DNA from: a virus
Virus record (IMG/VR): IMGVR_UViG_3300006923_000006
Location: 99,652 to 163,651 of that record
DNA length: 64,000 nucleotides
Direction: 5' to 3' (one strand)
The translations under genes were made by a program, and so were the position numbers. Positions 55,318 through 61,939 of this stretch are shown here, piece by piece. Within the stretch, counting starts at the first letter, position 1; each line of letters opens with the position of its first letter. The notes under the pieces were generated by a model. That model saw only the letters and a program-made list of their open reading frames with translations, had not been told where the DNA came from and did no database searches.

Positions 55318-55870
55318 GTAAAATCTCCACTATGGCTTCTTCAACCTTTCGTCTTTTATGACTTGGTACTTGAACACCATCTAGCATTTTAAGATAATCA
55401 GCACGCAATACTACATCTAAATGTTGATTAACTATTTCTAATATTTCTACCATTTCAAGATTTAATGTGATATCAAAATCGTATCGCATACCAGATTCTT
55501 GTTCGTCCTGTACATCTCCTAAACCTATTGGTTCCATTATATTCTTTTTTGCATCAATCCGCAATTGTCGCTTTTCACAATAGTCACATTGTTCTCCACT
55601 ATTATTACAGTGTGAACACTCATAACTAAATCTAGCAAAATTATCTCTTTTAAAAGTATATAGTCTATTCCTCATGTGAACAGACAAGAAATTTTCAAGC
55701 GGCCTATTACTATCGTGTCTTTCAAGACCATCCATACCTATTAAAAAAGCCTCTTGTTCAATATCATAAACATCAAAATGACCAAAAGTAAACTTAGGAG
55801 CAAGACGTTTAGCTATTTTTTGTATTATTGCTACAACTTCTTCCTGTGTCATACCTTCTGGTATTTTCAT
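55268..55870 (-). CDS. Sigma-like factor, probable late transcription
   Basis: 200 residues. Residues 15-75 look like sigma region 2 (AKRLAPKFTFGHFDVYDIEQ, then EAFLIGMDGLERHDSNRPLE, NFLSVHMRNRLYTFKRD). A zinc knuckle CSHC...CDYC follows near 85-100; the C-terminus (RADYLKMLDGVQVPSHKR) recalls part of region 4. T4 gp55-like small sigma factors recognise a -10 only. This fits the -10-only motifs before late genes. Function is inferred from motifs. Confidence 0.6.
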   Translation of the reverse strand: MKIPEGMTQEEVVAIIQKIAKRLAPKFTFGHFDVYDIEQEAFLIGMDGLERHDSNRPLENFLSVHMRNRLYTFKRDNFARFSYECSHCNNSGEQCDYCEKRQLRIDAKKNIMEPIGLGDVQDEQESGMRYDFDITLNLEMVEILEIVNQHLDVVLRADYLKMLDGVQVPSHKRRKVEEAIVEILHEHCGQSEGTEEWSLK

Positions 55871-56019
55871 TTTTCTTGATGTTTCTCCTTTTCTTTCTTT
55901 AAAAGAGCCTCCGTAACCTCTGGTTTTGGGTCTGGAATTTGTAGTTCTTTATTAACTTCGTCAGTTAATTTAGCGTGTGCTTTCACAACAAGACTGCTGT
56001 GTACTTTATCATTACTCAT
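55867..56019 (-). CDS. Small hypothetical protein before sigma-like gene
   Basis: 50 residues (MSNDKVHSSLVVKAHAKLTD...), from ATG 56019 with AGGAGA upstream; its stop overlaps the sigma-like start as ATGA. Charged with a Lys/Glu-rich end (KKEKEKHQEK). First gene of the late packaging operon. Confidence 0.6.
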   Translation of the reverse strand: MSNDKVHSSLVVKAHAKLTDEVNKELQIPDPKPEVTEALLKKEKEKHQEK

Positions 56020-56052
56020 ATTTTTCTCCTATTTTTAAAAGAATCGCCTATT

Positions 56053-56061
56053 GTACTATAC
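56053..56061 (-). promoter_or_regulatory. Putative late promoter (-10-only motif)
   Basis: Minus-strand GTATAGTAC within CGTGTATAGTACAATAG, 34 bases before the small ORF and sigma-like gene. One base differs from the other copies. If the sigma-like protein uses it, the operon would be self-activating. Confidence 0.5.
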
Positions 56062-56304
56062 ACGGTTTTTAAATATAATTCTTACCCAAAATCCCAAAAG
56101 TATACAAAAAACATGTAAAAAAACACCAATTTTCGTAAAATACTTTAAGAAAAAAATAATATCGGATTTTATCCAGACATTCCTCAGTACCCTCCCACAG
56201 TGCCAAGTATTACTGCAAATCCCGCAATATAATATTTCTCCTTGAAGTAATTTCCCCGAAAAACTTGGATTTTTGGTTATTTTTATAATTTTTGGATTTT
56301 CTCT

Positions 56305-56332
56305 TTGACAGCGGGAGTAATTTCCGTACTAT
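56305..56332 (+). promoter_or_regulatory. Sigma70-type promoter
   Basis: TTGACA (56305-56310), 16-base spacer, TACTAT (56327-56332). Reads into the rightward small-gene operon; probably an early promoter used by host polymerase. Confidence 0.75.
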
Positions 56333-56455
56333 TAAAGAAAAAGAAGAGTGTTTGTGAGTAAAGCGCAGTTTGAGGAACGAAAACAAGCTTTGCTCTAAAT
56401 AAAAAGAATCAAATGAATCAAAACGAATCATAAAGAACAAAAAGTCGCTGTTTCC

Positions 56456-56484
56456 TTGACATCTTCCTTCCTATAGGGTATGTT
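56456..56484 (+). promoter_or_regulatory. Sigma70-type promoter
   Basis: TTGACA (56456-56461), 17-base spacer, TATGTT (56479-56484), 105 bases before the first gene. Tandem with the promoter at 56305. Confidence 0.7.
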
Positions 56485-56528
56485 GTGTCGGACAGAGACT
56501 TTTTTTATTGGATAAAATGCGGGATTTA

Positions 56529-56563
56529 CTCAGATAAATCTGAGAACGAAGTCAGAATTTTTT
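56529..56563 (+). promoter_or_regulatory. Dyad and competing hairpin in leader (possible attenuator)
   Basis: CTCAGATAAATCTGAG is a 16-base palindrome. Its right arm can instead pair as TCTGA/TCAGA with a following TTTTTT, giving a weak terminator. The two folds exclude each other. It could be an operator or attenuator. Confidence 0.35.
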
Positions 56564-56588
56564 AATGTAAGTTTAGAAAGGATGTGTA

Positions 56589-56849
56589 ATGACTAGGTAT
56601 CGTATATGTCGGGGTGGGATGTTTAATGGTAAGCCAGACCTGATGGTAGATTACGACGGTGACCCTCCTTGCTTGTTTTGTAATGAGCCGGTGACCAGTC
56701 CGAGTACTGATGGACCTTTGATTTGTGGGTGGTGTGACTGTGGTGGCAATAGAGATGGTACTAATTGGACATCAGAACAAAGAGAAGAAAGATGGGCCAA
56801 TCGCATAAAGAGGACTGACGAAATAAAAAATTTGGATATAAACCTATGA
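56589..56849 (+). CDS. Small zinc-finger protein
   Basis: 86 residues with an AAGGATG site. Two cysteine pairs, CLFC and CGWC, with a following CDC, suggest one zinc knuckle. The C-terminus is Arg/Glu-rich (WTSEQREERWANRIKR). First gene of the rightward operon, so probably early. No known family. Confidence 0.5.
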   Translation: MTRYRICRGGMFNGKPDLMVDYDGDPPCLFCNEPVTSPSTDGPLICGWCDCGGNRDGTNWTSEQREERWANRIKRTDEIKNLDINL

Positions 56850-56956
56850 TAATCGGGACTTTTTCTATACCTTTTGGTGTGGCTTGTGTATCCTGTTATG
56901 TTTTTTACATAGTAGTAAAAATTTGGATGTATTCTAAAGAAAGGTTGGATAAGTAA
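56846..56956 (+). CDS. Small membrane peptide
   Basis: 36 residues (MIIGTFSIPFGVACVSCYVF...), start overlapping the previous stop as ATGA. One hydrophobic segment spans residues 2-28 and is followed by a charged end (YSKERLDK). Same spacing style as its neighbours supports it being real. Confidence 0.45.
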   Translation: MIIGTFSIPFGVACVSCYVFYIVVKIWMYSKERLDK

Positions 56957-56957
56957 T

Positions 56958-57176
56958 ATGAAAGAATTTTGGAAAGTATTTGGACTAATGTTACTTAGTT
57001 TGTTGCTCTCTGGTATTATGGCAACATTTTGGATTGGAATATTTGCATTAGCATTCTTTTATCCGTGGATTGGAGTTCCTGTGTGTGTTGTAGTCTTAGT
57101 GTCTATTACGGCGAGTTTGGCATGGTGGGAATCTAGTCTAATAAGAAAAAGAAATGAAAAACAAAACAAAATTTAA
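56958..57176 (+). CDS. Small membrane protein
   Basis: 72 residues, two predicted membrane helices (VFGLMLLSLLLSGIMATFWI and VPVCVVVLVSITASLAWWE) and a basic end (IRKRNEKQNK). Follows the small membrane peptide by one base. Unknown function. Confidence 0.5.
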   Translation: MKEFWKVFGLMLLSLLLSGIMATFWIGIFALAFFYPWIGVPVCVVVLVSITASLAWWESSLIRKRNEKQNKI

Positions 57177-57336
57177 TTGGCAATGCTGTTATTGTGGAAA
57201 ACGTAATATATCCACATACAAGTTCCAGTTTAATATGCCACAAATATATACTAACGAAGTATATTGTTGTAAATGTGGTAAAGAAAACGAATTGGTATTT
57301 TCACTATCTGTTCGTAAGAGAGTAAAATATGAGTAA
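57154..57336 (+). CDS. Small zinc-ribbon protein
   Basis: 60 residues, with CCYCGKRN and CCKCGKEN pairs about 25 residues apart, a typical zinc ribbon, and a basic end (SVRKRVKYE). Overlaps the genes on both sides. Possibly binds nucleic acid or polymerase; not recognised. Confidence 0.5.
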   Translation: MKNKTKFNWQCCYCGKRNISTYKFQFNMPQIYTNEVYCCKCGKENELVFSLSVRKRVKYE

Positions 57337-57574
57337 TTCAAAAGCAGATTTTTATAGAGAATTCGCGGATTTACTAGAAAAATACGAAGTCGAGCTATAT
57401 GGCACGGAAACAGAACATGCTTACGGATTGCATCGTGGAATAATATGTATAGATTTTTTGACAGAACCACACGACGAAACATTACTATATATTGACGCAG
57501 ATACTTTAAGAGAAAAATATCAAATGGAAATAGACTTAGAACCGTATATTAGAAAGATGAATAATGACAATTAA
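57329..57574 (+). CDS. Small hypothetical acidic protein
   Basis: 81 residues (FYREFADLLEKYEVELYG, ICIDFLTEPHDETLLYID). Acidic, mixed alpha/beta, coupled by overlap to both neighbours. No family recognised. Confidence 0.45.
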   Translation: MSNSKADFYREFADLLEKYEVELYGTETEHAYGLHRGIICIDFLTEPHDETLLYIDADTLREKYQMEIDLEPYIRKMNNDN

Positions 57575-58325
57575 GATTGCAAAACTTATACATGGCGACT
57601 GTTTAAAAAAAATGCTGGAACTGCCAGAAAATTCTGTGGATATGATTTTAGCAGACCCACCATATGGGACAACTGCTTGTAAATGGGATGCTGTAATAGA
57701 TTTAAAAAAAATGTGGGATTGTATTAATTTTGTAACTAAAAAAAATATTGCTATTGTGTTATTTTGTCAGCAACCATTTACAAGTCGTCTGATATCTTCT
57801 AATTATAATATGTATAAGTATATGTGGTATTGGAGAAAAAACAGACCATCTGGATTTGTTAACGCAAAACTTAAGCCTTTAAAAGACATTGAAGAAATTG
57901 TTGTGTTTTCTAATGGAACAACAGCAAACGGTAGTGATAAAAATATGCCCTATTTTCCACAAGGGCTTAAGGAAGTGAACAAAAGTTGGTCTAGACCAAA
58001 AAGATATGGAGATGGAAAAGGAGTAAATTGTTCTAGAAAAACACACAAACTTAAAAGAACAATTAAATACGAGAATTATCCTAGACAAGTATTAGATTAT
58101 AATAAACACAACAAAAAATTATTGCATCCAACTCAAAAACCAATACCATTATTGCAATATTTAATTAAAACTTACACAAATGAAAATGATACTGTTTTGG
58201 ATTTTTGTTTTGGCTCGTGTTCCACAGGTGTTGCTTGCAAAAAAACGAACAGAAATTTTATAGGAATAGAAAAAGACGAACAATATTTTAATATTGGTAC
58301 AGAAAGATTACAAAATGACAACTAG
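57564..58325 (+). CDS. DNA methyltransferase, beta-class (N6-adenine or N4-cytosine)
   Basis: 253 residues. LIHGDCLKKMLELPENSVDM, then the catalytic ADPPYGTTACKWD (DPPY at 31-34) come first; the SAM motif TVLDFCFGSCSTGVACK is near residue 214, so the motif order is beta-class. KLLHPTQKPIPLLQYLI is also typical. Probably methylates phage DNA to escape host restriction. No partner endonuclease is nearby, so orphan. Target site unknown. Confidence 0.9.
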   Translation: MTIKIAKLIHGDCLKKMLELPENSVDMILADPPYGTTACKWDAVIDLKKMWDCINFVTKKNIAIVLFCQQPFTSRLISSNYNMYKYMWYWRKNRPSGFVNAKLKPLKDIEEIVVFSNGTTANGSDKNMPYFPQGLKEVNKSWSRPKRYGDGKGVNCSRKTHKLKRTIKYENYPRQVLDYNKHNKKLLHPTQKPIPLLQYLIKTYTNENDTVLDFCFGSCSTGVACKKTNRNFIGIEKDEQYFNIGTERLQNDN

Positions 58326-59025
58326 GATTACGTGTATTAGTGATTTACACGGGTTTACTCCGGTAATTCCCGAAACTGACATTCTACTTATAGGTGGGGA
58401 TATAGCCTTACGTAATGGCCGTAAGAACCAACGTCGTGAATGGAGGCGTAAGTATTTACCGTGGCTACGTGAGGTTCCCGCTACTCATATCGTATTTGTT
58501 GGCGGTAACCACGATTGGCTTTTAGCAGACAAGAACTTTAAAGACGCATTAATCCCGCAACTACCAAGTAATGCTTTTTACCTTGAAGATTCTAGTATAT
58601 CTCTCCATACTGACAATGGGAGTTTGTTAATATATGGTACTCCATGGCAAACCCCGTATGGTTCGTGGGCATTTATGAAACCAGAAAAGGAACTTGTAGA
58701 AACTTTTAATGAAATTCGTCCAGATGCAGAAATTTTGTTGTGTCACTCTCCTCCTTGGGGTATATTAGACGAAGTACCAGGAAGAGGACCGCAAGGTTCC
58801 GTAGCTTTGGCTAATCGTATTGTGGATTTGCCAAATCTGAAACTATGTGTGTTTGGCCATATTCACGAAGGGTGGGGATGGGTTCTTAAGCAAGATACAG
58901 TATTTGTTAATAGTCCTATACGAGATTGTAGGTATAATATTAACGAAAACATGCATACTGTGGTACTTGAAGGAAAAAATGTAGTAGATGTACAATTGAA
59001 TAAAATTGCGGAATTTACTAGTTAA
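58315..59025 (+). CDS. Calcineurin-like metallophosphoesterase, MPPED-like
   Basis: 236 residues from the ATG at 58315. Metal-binding motifs are in order: CISDLHG, LLIGGDI, VFVGGNHDW, LLCHSPPWG, and VFGHIHEGWGW. LLIYGTPWQTPYGSWAFMKP and FVNSPIRD point to the MPPED/UPF0046 branch of phosphodiesterases that cut cyclic nucleotides or phosphate esters. Overlaps the methyltransferase end. A role against host nucleotide signals is possible but not shown. Confidence 0.8.
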   Translation: MTTRITCISDLHGFTPVIPETDILLIGGDIALRNGRKNQRREWRRKYLPWLREVPATHIVFVGGNHDWLLADKNFKDALIPQLPSNAFYLEDSSISLHTDNGSLLIYGTPWQTPYGSWAFMKPEKELVETFNEIRPDAEILLCHSPPWGILDEVPGRGPQGSVALANRIVDLPNLKLCVFGHIHEGWGWVLKQDTVFVNSPIRDCRYNINENMHTVVLEGKNVVDVQLNKIAEFTS

Positions 59026-59037
59026 AGAAGGATTATG

Positions 59038-59373
59038 ATGGGTAAAATTAACAAAATAATACTTGGTGATTGTCAAGAAATTTTAAAAACATTTGATAAA
59101 AACGGTGGCGAACTTATTATGTATAAGTATTTGTATAAACGCAAAGGCAAAATACTGTCTCCGTATTATAATATGACATGGCGGGTTGGAAAGGTGAATA
59201 AATCCGATGTTCATACGAGAGATAGTGTACATGGCACAAAAGTTGAGGAAGGACTCCACGGGTATGTAGTTTGTTCGTTTTATGATATATGGCTAAACGG
59301 ACTATGGGCAGAGCCATATGGTGTGTTGGTAAAGAAAGAAGACTTTGCACAGGAGAAAAAATATGGAAGATAA
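59038..59373 (+). CDS. Hypothetical protein with methyltransferase-like start
   Basis: 111 residues. The first 22 (GKINKIILGDCQEILKTFDK) match the opening of beta-class methyltransferases such as the one at 57564, but the DPPY and SAM motifs are absent and a different domain follows (MYKYLYKRKGKILSPYYNM, EEGLHGYVVCSFYDIW). It looks like a remnant or fusion. An internal ATG (59119) could start the second domain but has no good ribosome site. Confidence 0.5.
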   Translation: MGKINKIILGDCQEILKTFDKNGGELIMYKYLYKRKGKILSPYYNMTWRVGKVNKSDVHTRDSVHGTKVEEGLHGYVVCSFYDIWLNGLWAEPYGVLVKKEDFAQEKKYGR

Positions 59374-59548
59374 AATAGGGATGTACTTTTTGTGTCTGAC
59401 TGTTTTGTTTTGTGTGGGTGGCTCATTTGAGATTCCTGTCTTAACCATTTGTGCTATTTTTGGCTTTACTATATACGGTATGTATCATGGTACGTGGTGC
59501 TTAATTAATATAGTGATTGACTCGCTTATTAAAGGCAGAGAGTCATAG
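59363..59548 (+). CDS. Small membrane protein
   Basis: 61 residues from ATG 59363 with AGGAGA upstream. Two hydrophobic segments (IGMYFLCLTVLFCVGGSF, IPVLTICAIFGFTIYGMYHG). Last clear gene of the rightward operon before the composition changes. Confidence 0.5.
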   Translation: MEDKIGMYFLCLTVLFCVGGSFEIPVLTICAIFGFTIYGMYHGTWCLINIVIDSLIKGRES

Positions 59549-59590
59549 CGACCTACAGTCGAGAACATAAAGGAAAATAATGTATAAATT

Positions 59591-59710
59591 ATGATGCTGT
59601 TTGCGATTGGTGTGCCTGTGGGAATATATACGATATCGATAATACTCGCACGAACGCACAGAAAAGTCCGATGCTGTCGCACGACTTTTACAGAGAAGTC
59701 CGAGTTTTGA
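59591..59710 (+). CDS. Possible small membrane peptide
   Basis: 39 residues (MMLFAIGVPVGIYTISIILA...) with one hydrophobic stretch and a basic, Cys-containing end. Ribosome signal AAAGGA is 17 bases away, with a tiny frame (MYKL) between, so translation would need coupling. Low certainty. Confidence 0.25.
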   Translation: MMLFAIGVPVGIYTISIILARTHRKVRCCRTTFTEKSEF

Positions 59711-59800
59711 AAATTGGGGGCCGGATTTTTTTTGCGACTTGCAGTCGAGTTTTGGAATTGGTAACACCTGAGTTTTAGAAATCGGGGGCCGGATTTTTTT
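59709..59800 (+). repeat. Two direct repeats around GGGGGCCGGATTTTTTTT
   Basis: Copies at about 59704-59738 and 59767-59801 share a 34-base block with few mismatches, ending in an identical G5CCGG core and eight Ts. The T-runs could help stop transcription, but the stems are short. Confidence 0.5.
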
Positions 59801-59925
59801 TGAAATGGAGGATTTCAGCAACGTATGGTATTTGATAAATATTGGGCGTATTTTTTATGGACCCCGTCAAAAAGATATGCCATAAACTCCATAGGCTATA
59901 TCACAAATAGAATGGGTAGGGTATC

Positions 59926-59947
59926 TTTGGCACGGAATTTGCTACGC
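59926..59947 (+). repeat. Inverted repeat, left arm (22 bp)
   Basis: Perfect reverse complement of 60143-60164; core GGCACGGAATTTGCTACGC. The two arms enclose 195 bases that hold the main iterons. Shorter partial copies starting TTTGGCAC occur at about 60372 and 60768. Confidence 0.85.
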
Positions 59948-60073
59948 AAATAGCATGCCAAATAGCAACTAAATTCTGTCTCAAAATGAGACGCTAATTC
60001 CCACAATCCGCATAGGGATTCTAGCCTATCGGCGCGGTGCGAATATGCACAATCCCCATAGGGGTTCTATCTT

Positions 60074-60091
60074 GTGTGCGTATACGCACAC
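60074..60091. repeat. 18-bp perfect palindrome
   Basis: GTGTGCGTATACGCACAC reads the same on both strands. Its right half recurs with CTC behind it at 60391-60408 and 60675-60693, each with CATATACGC. A candidate site for a dimeric DNA-binding protein. Confidence 0.8.
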
Positions 60092-60142
60092 TCATAACCA
60101 GTGAGAATATGCACAATCCCCATGGCAATTCTGGCAGTTGGC

Positions 60143-60164
60143 GCGTAGCAAATTCCGTGCCAAA
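60143..60164 (-). repeat. Inverted repeat, right arm (22 bp)
   Basis: Perfect reverse complement of 59926-59947. Together they bracket three of the four iterons and the 18-bp palindrome. Confidence 0.85.
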
Positions 60165-60644
60165 CTATATGCCACAAACCCTATGGCAATTGTGATTTAG
60201 GCCAAATCGGCCATTTTTGTATCCTCTGTGAGTCTCTGTGCGGCCCGCTAACGAGCGCAACAGGTTAGGGGTATCCTAGGTCAAAACGTGTTTTTCCACC
60301 CCTATGGGGGGTGTGGTTACCTATCTTACCATACTTGCCTATATTAACAAAAATCTCATTATGAGATTCAGTTTGGCACGATAGTTGCTTGTGCATATAC
60401 GCACACTCACAGCACAAAACGCGCACATACGCACCCCCTCTATTGGGGAATTGGAACAAACCCTATGCGGAATATGCGGAATAGGCATTCGACCACTAGT
60501 GTTCATTTGTTCAAATTGTCATTTTGTAAGTGTGCGGCGCGCCGTTTGCTATGCACACTTCAAACGCACACTTCGTTATAACCCTATGGTATATATAGAC
60601 TTAGGGAGTGTCATTTTCGCACACTAGTGTGCATTCCGCAACGT

Positions 60645-60751
60645 GTTGATACATATAGACTTAGGTCAAATAGGCGTGCATATACGCACACTCGGCCCGC
60701 TATGTGAGAATGGACCAAATAGCGTAACATGTTGATACATATAGACTTAGG
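60645..60751 (+). repeat. 21-bp direct repeats (two identical, one partial)
   Basis: Identical copies at 60645-60665 and 60731-60751, with core ACATATAGACTTAGG; a shorter copy at 60591-60605. Between them is another GCATATACGCACACTC unit. A 14-bp palindrome (GCACACTAGTGTGC) is at 60619-60632. Confidence 0.75.
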
Positions 60752-60906
60752 AGAATCCTATTCTGTTTGGCACACGATATGCTACTTGGTTCTAACCGGC
60801 GTTGCCCTACGGCGACGAGGGCGGCTAGATACGGGCAGTATCACGCAACACCGCCAATCGCTCCTTGACAATTCGGTAGAACGCTAGGTGGTGACATCCG
60901 TAGAAT

Positions 60907-61009
60907 GGACTGCGGACCTACCATATGCAACGGATTAGACTCTGTGCAGAACGGCCCGTAGGCGTCCTCTGTGGACGCATAGCGGGCTGTTTAGCGTATG
61001 GTCCAGTCC
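60907..61009 (+). ncRNA. Candidate structured RNA or leader (long nested stem)
   Basis: Four nested stems pair in order: GGACTG/CAGTCC, ACCATATGC/GCGTATGGT (one G-T), GGCCCG/CGGGCT (one G-T), GCGTCC/GGACGC around a TCTGT loop. It ends 17 bases before the start at 61027, so it would be the 5' leader of that gene. A structured RNA or protein-binding site is possible. No match to a known riboswitch. Confidence 0.4.
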
Positions 61010-61026
61010 AAACCAAGGAGCATAGC

Positions 61027-61203
61027 ATGGAACCAGTACTAGTAACCCGCGAGCAATACGATTGGTTGGTTCAAAACCATTCTAGTTGGATGTTACACGA
61101 TTGGTTAAGATTCAATCGGGAATGGCGCCTGTCGGGAGTAAAGTGTTACGGTTCGTTTTCAATGTTGGTTGAGCTACGATTTAAGCTTCGCCAGTTTAGT
61201 TAA
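61027..61203 (+). CDS. Small hypothetical protein
   Basis: 58 residues with AAGGAG 11 bases upstream of ATG 61027. Trp-rich and basic (QYDWLVQNHSSWMLHDWLRF, VKCYGSFSMLVELRFK). First gene of the small-gene array; its leader differs from those behind it. Not recognised. Confidence 0.45.
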   Translation: MEPVLVTREQYDWLVQNHSSWMLHDWLRFNREWRLSGVKCYGSFSMLVELRFKLRQFS

Positions 61204-61219
61204 CCCCAAATTTCCTAAA

Positions 61220-61244
61220 CAGCCTACTTTAACAGAGTAGGTTG
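61220..61244 (+). repeat. Cassette hairpin 1
   Basis: CAGCCTACT/AGTAGGTTG, 9-bp stem with one G-T pair and seven-base loop, 17 bases after the previous stop. No T-run follows. First of seven hairpins that stand between the small genes. Confidence 0.65.
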
Positions 61245-61265
61245 ATTTGGCAGTTTAGGTAACTT

Positions 61266-61288
61266 GCACAGTCTACGGAGATTAGACA
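61266..61288 (+). promoter_or_regulatory. Cassette leader 1 with TACGGAG site
   Basis: GCACAGTCTACGGAGATTAG precedes ATG 61289 and shares the CTACGGAG ribosome region with the leaders at 61514, 61974 and 62337. Confidence 0.6.
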
Positions 61289-61477
61289 ATGCTGGAAAGC
61301 TTGCTAAACAGAGTAGTTTGGGACAAATGGGAAGTTTTTGACCCCCAAACTGGTCTACCTATCGTCCGCCTACCCGCCAAACATTTGGCAGTTTGGGTAG
61401 CATGGGCAATGAAGGCAAAATGGACCGTTTGCGGTCAAGGCGTGTTTTTGGCAAAATGGGAAGTTTACACAAGGTGA
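61289..61477 (+). CDS. Small hypothetical protein
   Basis: 62 residues, Trp-rich (VWDKWEVFDPQTGLPIVRLP, LAVWVAWAMKAKWTVCG). Contains a pseudo-repeated KWxVxxxG. Second gene of the array. No family recognised. Confidence 0.45.
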   Translation: MLESLLNRVVWDKWEVFDPQTGLPIVRLPAKHLAVWVAWAMKAKWTVCGQGVFLAKWEVYTR

Positions 61478-61488
61478 ATTCCCGATAC

Positions 61489-61511
61489 CGCTTATCTTGA
61501 TAAGATAGGCG
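61489..61511 (+). repeat. Cassette hairpin 2
   Basis: CGCTTATC/GATAGGCG with one G-T pair and a seven-base loop, 12 bases after the stop at 61477. A smaller CGCCA/TGGCG stem follows at 61526-61538. Confidence 0.6.
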
Positions 61512-61513
61512 AT

Positions 61514-61575
61514 TTCGGTAGTTTACGCCATTCTGGCGATTTGAGTAGTTAACACAATTTACGGAGTCTAGTGAA
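61514..61575 (+). promoter_or_regulatory. Cassette leader 2
   Basis: Homologous to 61974-62028 and 62337-62391: a CCATTCTGG small hairpin, AGTTAACAC, then TACGGAGTCTAGTGAA before the ATG. Confidence 0.7.
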
Positions 61576-61920
61576 ATGACGAAGTTAGCATCGTTTGCGT
61601 CAAGTGCGGACAATTGGGACTATGCACAAGCTGTGAAAACAGCGGAAGCTACGGCTGGCGTTGAAATGACCGATTTAGACTGGTTTCGCGCGTTCAACGT
61701 GGCAGTACCAACGGAGGCGGGTACGCGAGACCTATGGACGCTTAAAAACACAAACAAGCGCAACACCGCCAATTCCGCACAATGCCCGAAGAAGGAGCGA
61801 CAACGCCACCACGAAGACCATTATGGTAAAATGGGTATTGTGGGCAAACCAGGAAGCAAGGAGAGAATAGAGGCATTGCGGCAAGCTGTGGAAGCTGGAG
61901 AGTTTGGGCAAGATGAGTAA
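61576..61920 (+). CDS. Small hypothetical protein
   Basis: 114 residues. N-terminal ALA-rich acidic part (NWDYAQAVKTAEATAGVEMT), basic centre (KKERQRHHEDHYGKMG), acidic end (RQAVEAGEFGQDE). It reads through both possible domains without gaps. No family recognised. Confidence 0.45.
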   Translation: MTKLASFASSADNWDYAQAVKTAEATAGVEMTDLDWFRAFNVAVPTEAGTRDLWTLKNTNKRNTANSAQCPKKERQRHHEDHYGKMGIVGKPGSKERIEALRQAVEAGEFGQDE

Positions 61921-61939
61921 CCTGAGTAAGTGAAATAGT

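Larger units (their letters stand above)
56020..56588. other. Divergent control region between late and rightward genes
   Basis: 569 bases, AT-rich, no supported gene. It holds the leftward late-type motif near 56057, two rightward sigma70-type promoters and a dyad with a T-run near 56529-56563. Direct chance frames on both strands lack ribosome sites. Confidence 0.7.
60002..60194. repeat. Four-copy 22-base iteron array
   Basis: Units at 60002-60023, 60048-60069, 60112-60133 and 60173-60194 start CACAA and carry an imperfect dyad around CCATAGGG or CCATGGCA, followed by ATTCT or similar. Spacing is 46, 64 and 61 bases. Further CCCTATGG half copies lie at about 60299, 60459 and 60581. Confidence 0.7.
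59822..60780. repeat. Noncoding palindrome- and iteron-rich region
   Basis: About 960 bases without a gene. It includes 22-bp inverted repeats (59926-59947, 60143-60164), at least four spaced copies of a 22-base dyad (60002, 60048, 60112, 60173), an 18-bp palindrome (60074-60091), copies of GCATATACGCACACTC, and identical 21-bp repeats (60645, 60731). Such clusters are usual for replication origins, partition sites or regulator arrays. No promoter or ribosome site is convincing. Confidence 0.7.

Noticed and set aside
56051-56440. Two frames in the divergent control region
   Set aside because: Low-complexity composition, no ribosome site, and they cover the promoters.
60925-61026. Upstream extension of the first small-array gene
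   Set aside because: Would translate the nested stem; AAGGAG before ATG 61027 is the better start.
59822-61026. tRNA genes or a CRISPR array in the repeat region
   Set aside because: No cloverleaf with a TTCRA loop was found, and the repeats have irregular spacing and no unique spacers of constant length.
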